This document shows, piece by piece, positions 51,954 to 58,865 of a stretch of 64,000 bases of DNA (the first letter of the stretch is position 1; every line of letters begins with the position of its first letter). Below the pieces are notes generated by a model. The model was not told where the DNA came from. It did not search any database and saw only the letters and a list, made by a program, of their open reading frames with translations. The DNA comes from Sphingomonas hankookensis (GTDB lineage: Bacteria; Pseudomonadota; Alphaproteobacteria; Sphingomonadales; Sphingomonadaceae). Location of the stretch: assembly GCF_022664465.1 (NCBI RefSeq), contig NZ_JAKREV010000005.1, forward strand, positions 1 through 64,000, given 5' to 3'. The position numbers and the translations under genes are program-made.

Positions 51954-54656
51954 ATGAAATCCGTAACGCGGTTCCGCTTGCTCAGCCTGGCCGGGATGGC
52001 CACCGTCCTGTCCGCCCCGGCGGCATCGGCGCAGACGCAGCCCGCGGATACCCCCGCGCCGCCCGCCGGCACGGTGCAGGACGCGGCGGTGCCGGCCGAG
52101 GACGGCAACATCATCGTCACGGGCCTGCGCGAAAGCCTGCGTCGCGCGGTCGATATCAAGCGCAACGCCGACAACATCGTCGATTCGATCGTCGCCGACG
52201 ATATCGGCAAGCTGCCCGACCAGAATATCGCCGAGGCGATCCAGCGCATTCCCGGCGTCACCATCTCCCGCGACAATGGCGAGGGGCAGTTCATCACCGT
52301 CCGCGGCCTCGGCCCCGCGTTCAGCACCGCGCTGTACAACGGCCGCATCCTCGCGACCGAAAATCAGGGGCGCGAGTTCAGCTTCGACATCCTGCCCGCC
52401 GAACTGATCAACCGCGTCGACGTGTCCAAGACGCCGACCGCCGCGCAGATCGAAGGCGGCATCGCCGCGACGGTCGACATGTACACCGCGCGGCCGTTCG
52501 ACTTCACCGGCACCAAGGTGTCGCTGTCGGGACAGGCCAATTACGACAAGCTGCGCGGGCAATTCTCGCCCCAGGCCACCGGGCTGTTCAGCACGACCTT
52601 TGGCGGCGGCGATTTCGGCATCCTCGGCGCGTTCTCGTACATCGACCGCAAGATTCAGGGAAAGCGCATCTTCACCGACGGGTGGGAAGCGAACCAGAAT
52701 CTCGACCTGAACAAGGACGGCACGCCCGAGTTTCGCGGGGTGTCGATCCCGACCTATGCCGAATATGGCAACAACCGCACCAGCCGCAAACGCCTGTCGG
52801 GCCTGCTGACCGCACAGTGGCGCGCGACCGACACGCTGCTGCTGACGCTCGACGGGCTGTATTCGAAGCTGGACGTCAACGACGACAACAAGGTGTTCTT
52901 TGTTTTCGGCGGTCCGGGCGACGTGACTGCGGCGACGGTCGATGAGAACAACACCGTCACCAGCTATACCGGCATTTCGTCGGGGCCGATGTTCACCAAC
53001 CAAATCCGCCCGCGCCTCGCCACCACCTATCAGGCGGGTGCGAACCTCGCGTGGAAGCCATCGGACCGGCTGACCGGTACGCTCGACTTTTCGTGGTCGA
53101 AGGCGGAGGACCAGACCGGCGGCAACCAGGCATGGTTCGAAAGCAACCTCGCCACGCCCAGCTATTCGCCGGCCGGCGTACGCTTCACGATCGGCGGGAA
53201 CGGGTTGCCGGTCTATACCGGTCTGGGCAACATCCTCGACACGTCGAACGCTCGCGCCGGGTTCCTGACCTATGAAGGCGTCAGCGTTTCCGACGAAATC
53301 TATCAGGTCAATTCGAACCTGAAATGGGATGCCGATATGGGCATCCTCACCCGCATTTCGGGCGGGGTGAACTATTCGGACCGCAAGAAGGCGCGCTTCT
53401 CGTTCAAGACGCCCGATGCGCTGCAATGCCTGTATTGCGGCGCGGGCGTGTCGATCCCGGGCAGCGTGTTCACCGGCACGGCGGAGGGGACCAACTTCCT
53501 CGGCTCGGGCATGTTCGACAGCGACTATCCGACCTATGCCGCCGCCGACCTCGCCAAATATCTGCTGTCCGATGCGGCGATCAACCAGCTGGCCGATCCC
53601 GCCGCGGCGCGCGCCTCGCTGGCGGCCAATGGCGGGACCTTCGGCGTCATCCCGGTGCCGGGCAACAGCGGTTCGGCGCAGGAGCGTACCATTGGCGGCT
53701 ATCTGCAGGCGTCGCTAGGCGGCAATTTCGGCACGCGGCGGTGGTCGGGCAATATCGGGCTGCGCTATACCCGCACCGACGTCACCTCGCGCGGGGTGGG
53801 GCAGGAAATCCTGAGCATCACCACCCCGCCGGGCGGCGGCGATCCGGTCGTCAACCTGTCGGCGCCGCAGCCGATCACCGAAACCGGGTCCTATGGCCAG
53901 TTCCTGCCGAGCGCCAACTTCAAGCTGGATGTGTTCGAGGACGTCGTGTTCCAGGCGGCGGTCGCCAAGACGCTGACCCGCGCGACGCTCAGCGACCTGC
54001 TGCTCATCCGCAACATCAACCCGCGGCCGCGCGAACGGGCGATCACCGACGGCAATCCCGGCCTCCAACCGATGATCGGGTGGAATTACGACGCGGCGCT
54101 GACCTGGTATCTCGACCGCTCCAGTTTCCTGAGCGTCGCGCTGTTCGCCAAGGACCTCGACAATATTTCCGAATCGACGACGACGACGATCGATGTGCTG
54201 GGCTTCGATTTCCGCCGGACCCGGCCGGAGAATATCGGCAGCCGCAGCTATCGCGGGATCGAGTTTTCGGGCCAGTACACCTTTACCGGCCTGCCCGAAC
54301 CGCTCGATGGGCTGGGCGTGCAGGCCAATATCAGCCTCGTCGATCCCGACGCCACCACGTACAACGCCGTCGCCTTCTATGAAAAGGGCCCGTTGCAGGC
54401 GCGTATCGCGTACAACTATCGCAATGCCTATCAGCAGACGGAGCAGGGCAATCGCGGACAACCGGTCAATGTCGACGCCTATGGCATCTGGGATGCGAGC
54501 ATCAACTATGCGCTGAACGATCAGGTGACGTTCTTCGCGCAGGGGCTGAACCTCTTCAACGAAAAGACCTTCCTCTATTCGGTGTACAAGGAGCGGGTGA
54601 TTTCGTTCGAAACCTATGGGCCGCGCTATGCGCTGGGCGTGCGGTTGAATTTTTAG
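51954..54656 (+). CDS. TonB-dependent receptor, Xanthomonas/Caulobacter carbohydrate type
   Basis: A 900-residue receptor. ATG 51954 after GGGAGAGG gives a signal peptide (cleavage near AASAQ, residue 27). NIIVTGLRESLRRAVDIKR (about 52-70), DSIVADDIGKLPDQN and AIQRIPGVTISRDNGEG are the signature start of the TBDR class common in Xanthomonas and Caulobacter and often induced by sugars. The barrel ends GPRYALGVRLNF with terminal Phe. The LacI-operator-like site upstream links it to the ABC/GH130 operon. It would be the outer-membrane entry for the same oligosaccharide. Confidence 0.93.
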   Translation: MKSVTRFRLLSLAGMATVLSAPAASAQTQPADTPAPPAGTVQDAAVPAEDGNIIVTGLRESLRRAVDIKRNADNIVDSIVADDIGKLPDQNIAEAIQRIPGVTISRDNGEGQFITVRGLGPAFSTALYNGRILATENQGREFSFDILPAELINRVDVSKTPTAAQIEGGIAATVDMYTARPFDFTGTKVSLSGQANYDKLRGQFSPQATGLFSTTFGGGDFGILGAFSYIDRKIQGKRIFTDGWEANQNLDLNKDGTPEFRGVSIPTYAEYGNNRTSRKRLSGLLTAQWRATDTLLLTLDGLYSKLDVNDDNKVFFVFGGPGDVTAATVDENNTVTSYTGISSGPMFTNQIRPRLATTYQAGANLAWKPSDRLTGTLDFSWSKAEDQTGGNQAWFESNLATPSYSPAGVRFTIGGNGLPVYTGLGNILDTSNARAGFLTYEGVSVSDEIYQVNSNLKWDADMGILTRISGGVNYSDRKKARFSFKTPDALQCLYCGAGVSIPGSVFTGTAEGTNFLGSGMFDSDYPTYAAADLAKYLLSDAAINQLADPAAARASLAANGGTFGVIPVPGNSGSAQERTIGGYLQASLGGNFGTRRWSGNIGLRYTRTDVTSRGVGQEILSITTPPGGGDPVVNLSAPQPITETGSYGQFLPSANFKLDVFEDVVFQAAVAKTLTRATLSDLLLIRNINPRPRERAITDGNPGLQPMIGWNYDAALTWYLDRSSFLSVALFAKDLDNISESTTTTIDVLGFDFRRTRPENIGSRSYRGIEFSGQYTFTGLPEPLDGLGVQANISLVDPDATTYNAVAFYEKGPLQARIAYNYRNAYQQTEQGNRGQPVNVDAYGIWDASINYALNDQVTFFAQGLNLFNEKTFLYSVYKERVISFETYGPRYALGVRLNF

Positions 54657-54684
54657 GGGCTCAGCGGACTGCCGACGACCCATC

Positions 54685-54770
54685 GTCCCCCCGCGCAGGC
54701 GGGGGTCCAGGGCGGCACACGCAGGCCGTTGTTCTGCCGGGCTCTGGCCCCCCGCCTGCGCGGGGGTACG
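54685..54770. repeat. Paired palindromic repeat (CCCCGCGCAGGCGGGG family)
   Basis: CGTCCCCCCGCGCAGGCGGG at 54685 and GGCCCCCCGCCTGCGCGGGG near 54746 are inverted copies about 40 bases apart. They share the GCTCTGG word with 20976-21063. Confidence 0.8.
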
Positions 54771-54905
54771 GCAGCATGTGGCTTGGCACTCATTACCGAT
54801 TCGCATCAGCAGATGAGCGCATTGCGTTTGTCGCGACGCCCGACCGGTTCCAATAGGGCGCATACGGGCGTGCTGGCGCATTCCCGACGCGAATGAGGAG
54901 CCGTC

Positions 54906-56102
54906 ATGACCGATCCGCTGATGAACCTGTACAATCGCGCGCCGATCGCGGTCGATCGTGGCGAGGGCGTCTGGCTGATCGATACCGACGGGCGGCGCTA
55001 TATCGACTGCGTCGCGGGCATCGCCACCGATGCGCTGGGCCATGCCCATCCCAAGCTCGTCGCCGCGCTGACCGAACAGGCGGGCAAGCTGTGGCATGTC
55101 TCCAACATCTTCCGCATTCCGGGGCAGGAGGCGCTGGCGCAGCGGCTGGTCGATGCGTCGTTCGCCGATTGCGTGTTCTTCGCCAATACCGGTACCGAAG
55201 CGGTCGAATGCGCGATCAAGACCGCGCGCCGCCATCACCATGCAAACGGCCAGCCCGAGCGGATCGACGTCATCGGCTTTGCCGGGTCGTTCCATGGCCG
55301 CACCTATGCCGCGATCAACGCGTCGGGCAATGCCGGCTATATGGAGGGATGTGGACCCCGCCTGCCGGGCTTCGTCCAGCTGTCGCTCGACGATGCGGCA
55401 GCACTTGAGGAAGCGATCGCGCGGCCGACCACCGCGGCGGTGATCGTCGAACCGGTCCAGGGCGAAGGCGGCGCGCGGGCGCTGTCGGGCGAATGGCTGC
55501 TGCGCTTACGCGAACTGACCCGGCGCCACGGCGTGCTGCTGATCCATGACGAGGTGCAGAGCGGGATGGGCCGCACCGGCCGCCTGTTCGCGCACCAGTG
55601 GTTCGACGGCGCCGCGCCCGACATCATGGCACTGGCCAAGGCGCTGGGATCGGGCTTCCCGGTCGGCGCGTGCCTTGCCACCGCCGATGCCGCCAAGGGC
55701 ATGACGCCGGGGGTGCACGGCACGACCTTCGGCGGCAATCCGCTGGCGATGGCGGTCGGCATCGCCGCGTTCGATACGATCGCCGACGAGGCGACGCTGG
55801 CCAGCGCCCGCGCCGCCAGCGCCGACTTCTTCGACCGGCTGAAGGCATTGCGCAGCCGCTTCCCCGACGTGATCGCCGAGGTGCGGGGCAAGGGGTTGCT
55901 GATCGGGCTGAAGATGATCCCCAACAATCGCGAGTTCATGGGAGTGGCGCGCGATCACGGCATCCTCGTCGCGGGCGGTGGCGAGAATTGCGTGCGGCTG
56001 TTGCCGTCGCTGCTGATTACGCCCGCCGAGATCGCCGAGGCGGTCGATCGGCTGGAAGCGGCGTGCGTTGCGGTACGCGGACAGATGGAGGAAGCGGCAT
56101 GA
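54906..56102 (+). CDS. Class III aminotransferase, AstC/ArgD-like
   Basis: A 398-residue pyridoxal-phosphate enzyme. It begins MTDPLMNLYNRAPIAVDRGEG. FFANTGTEAVECAIKTARR is the cofactor phosphate loop. PVQGEGGARAL, LIHDEVQSGMGRTG (the Asp that contacts the pyridine N) and the Schiff-base Lys in IMALAKALGSGFPVG follow. Family members transaminate acetyl- or succinyl-ornithine, and close relatives use lysine or other omega-amino compounds. The stop overlaps an AstD-like gene, but astA, astB and astE are absent from the cluster. Context with HglS- and 2-hydroxyglutarate-dehydrogenase-like genes suggests action on lysine or 2-aminoadipate; see findings. Confidence 0.85.
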   Translation: MTDPLMNLYNRAPIAVDRGEGVWLIDTDGRRYIDCVAGIATDALGHAHPKLVAALTEQAGKLWHVSNIFRIPGQEALAQRLVDASFADCVFFANTGTEAVECAIKTARRHHHANGQPERIDVIGFAGSFHGRTYAAINASGNAGYMEGCGPRLPGFVQLSLDDAAALEEAIARPTTAAVIVEPVQGEGGARALSGEWLLRLRELTRRHGVLLIHDEVQSGMGRTGRLFAHQWFDGAAPDIMALAKALGSGFPVGACLATADAAKGMTPGVHGTTFGGNPLAMAVGIAAFDTIADEATLASARAASADFFDRLKALRSRFPDVIAEVRGKGLLIGLKMIPNNREFMGVARDHGILVAGGGENCVRLLPSLLITPAEIAEAVDRLEAACVAVRGQMEEAA

Positions 56103-57520
56103 GCTTGCTGACCTCGACCTGTCCCGCGACCGGCGAGACGGTGTGGTCCGGCCCCACCGCCAGCCGCGACGATGTTGCCGCAGCGGTGGCGCGGGCGCGG
56201 GCGGCGTTTCGCGACTGGCGCGGGACGACCGTCGAACAGCGGGTGGCCGTGGCGCGTGCCTATGCCGCGCTGCTCAAGGAACGCACCACCGCGCTCGCCG
56301 AACTGATCGCACGCGAAACCGGCAAGCCTTTGTGGGAAACCACGCAGGAAGTCGGCACGATGGTCGGCAAGGTCGAACTGTCGATCGCCGCACAGGCCGA
56401 ACGCGCGGGTGACAAGCACAGCGCGATGCCGTTCGGGCAATCGGTGCTGCGCCACCGTCCGCACGGGGTGATGGCGGTGCTGGGGCCGTATAATTTCCCC
56501 GGCCATTTGCCCAACGGCCATATCGTGCCTGCGCTGCTGGCGGGGAACACGGTGGTGTTCAAGCCGTCCGAGCTGACCCCGGCGGTCGGCGCGGCGATGG
56601 TCGCGGCGTGGCATGACGCCGGTTTGCCTGACGGCGTGCTCAACATCGTGCAGGGCGCGCGCGAAACCGGTGAGGCGCTGGTCGCGGCGGAGATCGACGG
56701 GTTGCTCTTCACCGGATCGGCGACAACCGGCGCGCATTTTCGCCGCGCCTTTGCCGATCGGCCCGACGTCATCCTCGCGCTTGAACTGGGCGGCAACAAC
56801 CCGCTGATCGCGTGGGACGGCGATGTGGACGAGATCGCGGCGACGATCGTCCAGTCGGCCTATGTCACCACCGGCCAGCGTTGTTCGTGCGCGCGGCGGC
56901 TGATCGTGCCCGAAGGCGCATTCGGCGATGCGGTGGTGGATGCGGTCGCGGCGCTGATCCCGCAGCTGCCGATCGGGCGCTGGGACGAGAATCCTTATAT
57001 CGGGCCGCTGATTTCCGACGCCGCCGCCGCGACCGCCGCGCGACAGGTCGACGCGCTGCTGGCCGCCGGTGCCCGCGCGATCGTGCAGTTCGGTGGCGTC
57101 GTCGGGCGCAGCGCCGCGTTCGTCACCCCCGCGCTGCTCGACGTGACCGGCATCGCCGTGCCCGACGAAGAGATTTTCGCTCCAGTCCTGCAGGTCCGCC
57201 GGGTCGCGGACATCGACGCCGCGATCGCCGCCGCCAACGACACCCGCTTCGGCCTGTCCGCCGGGCTGCTGACCACCGACGACGCGCTGTGGGATCGCTT
57301 CGTAGTCGAGGCGCGCGCCGGCGTGGTCAACCGCAACCGCCCGACCACCGGTGCGGCGGGGGCGCAGCCGTTCGGGGGGATCGGCGATTCGGGCAACCAC
57401 CGCCCCAGCGCCTATTACGCCGCCGATTACTGCGCCTATCCGATGGCGAGCTTCGAGGCGGACAGCGCCGCGGGCAATGCCGGTGCGCTAGGCCCGATGT
57501 TGCGCGCTCCCGCCGCCTGA
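56099..57520 (+). CDS. Aldehyde dehydrogenase, AstD-like (succinylglutamate semialdehyde type)
   Basis: A 473-residue NAD(P)-dependent dehydrogenase. Motifs: GPYNFPGHLPNGHIVPAL, FTGSATTGAHFRRAF, the catalytic Glu in LELGGNNPLI and the catalytic Cys in TTGQRCSCARRLIV, closely matching AstD. EEIFAPVLQV and the FGGIGDSGNHRPSA end are also present. By sequence it is AstD; by context it may instead oxidise 2-aminoadipate semialdehyde in a lysine route. ATG 56099 overlaps the aminotransferase stop (ATGA), and the next gene starts 10 bases after its stop. Confidence 0.87.
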   Translation: MSLLTSTCPATGETVWSGPTASRDDVAAAVARARAAFRDWRGTTVEQRVAVARAYAALLKERTTALAELIARETGKPLWETTQEVGTMVGKVELSIAAQAERAGDKHSAMPFGQSVLRHRPHGVMAVLGPYNFPGHLPNGHIVPALLAGNTVVFKPSELTPAVGAAMVAAWHDAGLPDGVLNIVQGARETGEALVAAEIDGLLFTGSATTGAHFRRAFADRPDVILALELGGNNPLIAWDGDVDEIAATIVQSAYVTTGQRCSCARRLIVPEGAFGDAVVDAVAALIPQLPIGRWDENPYIGPLISDAAAATAARQVDALLAAGARAIVQFGGVVGRSAAFVTPALLDVTGIAVPDEEIFAPVLQVRRVADIDAAIAAANDTRFGLSAGLLTTDDALWDRFVVEARAGVVNRNRPTTGAAGAQPFGGIGDSGNHRPSAYYAADYCAYPMASFEADSAAGNAGALGPMLRAPAA

Positions 57521-57530
57521 TCCTGGAACC

Positions 57531-58865
57531 ATGATGACCGACTTCACGTCCTGCGACGCCATCCGCACCCGCTTTTCCGAAGCGATGTCGGCGATGTACC
57601 GCGCCGAAGTGCCACTCTACGGCGACCTGCTGTCGATCGTCGCCGAGGTGAACGAACGCACCCTCGCCGAACGGCCCGAACTGGCGGCGGAACTGGCGGT
57701 CGCGGGAGAACTCGGCCGGCTGGATGTAGAGCGCCACGGCGCGATCCGCGTCGGTACGCCCGCCGAACTGGCGATGTTGCGCCGCGCCTTTGCGGTGATG
57801 GGGATGCACCCGGTCGGCTATTACGACCTGTCGGTGGCGGGCGTGCCGGTGCATTCGACCGCGTTCCGCCCGATCGAGGCGGCGGCGCTCAACGCCAACC
57901 CGTTCCGCGTCTTCACCTCGCTGCTGCGGCTCGAACTGATCGAGGACGACGCGCTGCGTGCCGAAGCGGCGGCGATCCTGTCGACCCGGCGCATCTTCAC
58001 CGACGAGGCGATTGCCCTGATCGAGCGCACCGAGGCGCAGGGTGGATTGAACGACGGCGATGCCGACCGCTTCGTCGCCGCACTGCTCGAAACCTTCCGC
58101 TGGCATGGCGATGCACGGGTGGATGCGGGCAGCTATACCCGGCTGAACACGGCGCACCGGCTGATCGCCGATATCGTGTCGTTCCGTGGGCCCCACATCA
58201 ACCACCTGACCCCGCGCACGCTCGACATCGACGCGGCACAGGCGGAGATGGAACGCCGAGGGATCGATGCGAAGGCGGTGATCGAGGGCCCGCCACCCCG
58301 GCGCGTACCGATCCTGCTGCGCCAGACCAGCTTCAAGGCGATCGAGGAAGCCGTGACCTTCCCCGGCGACCAGACCGGCCAGCATACCGCTCGCTTCGGC
58401 GAAATCGAACAGCGCGGCGCCGCGCTGACGCCCATGGGGCGTGCGCTGTACGACCGGCTGCTGGCACAGGCGCGGCAGGGCAGCGGCGACTATGCGCAGC
58501 GGCTGGCGGAGGCGTTTGCCGACTTCCCCGACACGATCGAGGGGTTGCGCGAACAGGGCCTCGCCTATTTCCGCTACGAAGCCGTCGATGGCGCACCATT
58601 GGCCGGCGACCTGGGCGACTGGATCGCGGCGGGAGCGGTGCGCGCGGTGCCGTTGGTGTATGAGGATTTCCTGCCAGTCAGCGCCGCGGGCATCTTCCAG
58701 TCGAACCTCGGCGGTGCGGCGACGCAAAGCTATGGCGCGGCGGCGGCGCAGGCGGCGTTCGAGGCGGCGCTGGGCGGCCCGGTGCATGACGAACTGGCGC
58801 TCTATGCCGCGGCCGAGGCGCACTCGATCGTCGCGCTGCATCGCGGTCTGCGCGACGCGGCGTGA
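57531..58865 (+). CDS. DUF1338 protein, 2-oxoadipate dioxygenase/decarboxylase-like (HglS)
   Basis: A 444-residue protein of the DUF1338/HglS (YdcJ) family, whose studied members turn 2-oxoadipate and O2 into D-2-hydroxyglutarate and CO2 with Fe(II). Visible landmarks: GYYDLSVAGVPVHSTAFRP with a likely metal His, SFRGPHINHLTPRTLDID with the second His, and the late YEDFLPVSAAGIFQSNL region. The frame starts ATGATG; either codon is possible. The stop overlaps the GTG of the flavoprotein gene (58862-58865), whose product would oxidise the D-2-hydroxyglutarate made here. This pair is the strongest pointer to lysine/2-aminoadipate catabolism. Confidence 0.87.
   Translation: MMTDFTSCDAIRTRFSEAMSAMYRAEVPLYGDLLSIVAEVNERTLAERPELAAELAVAGELGRLDVERHGAIRVGTPAELAMLRRAFAVMGMHPVGYYDLSVAGVPVHSTAFRPIEAAALNANPFRVFTSLLRLELIEDDALRAEAAAILSTRRIFTDEAIALIERTEAQGGLNDGDADRFVAALLETFRWHGDARVDAGSYTRLNTAHRLIADIVSFRGPHINHLTPRTLDIDAAQAEMERRGIDAKAVIEGPPPRRVPILLRQTSFKAIEEAVTFPGDQTGQHTARFGEIEQRGAALTPMGRALYDRLLAQARQGSGDYAQRLAEAFADFPDTIEGLREQGLAYFRYEAVDGAPLAGDLGDWIAAGAVRAVPLVYEDFLPVSAAGIFQSNLGGAATQSYGAAAAQAAFEAALGGPVHDELALYAAAEAHSIVALHRGLRDAA

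Noticed and set aside
54906..57520. Calling the aminotransferase/dehydrogenase pair a standard arginine AST operon
   Set aside because: AstA, AstB and AstE are missing and the next two genes belong to 2-oxoadipate metabolism, so symbols astC and astD were not assigned.
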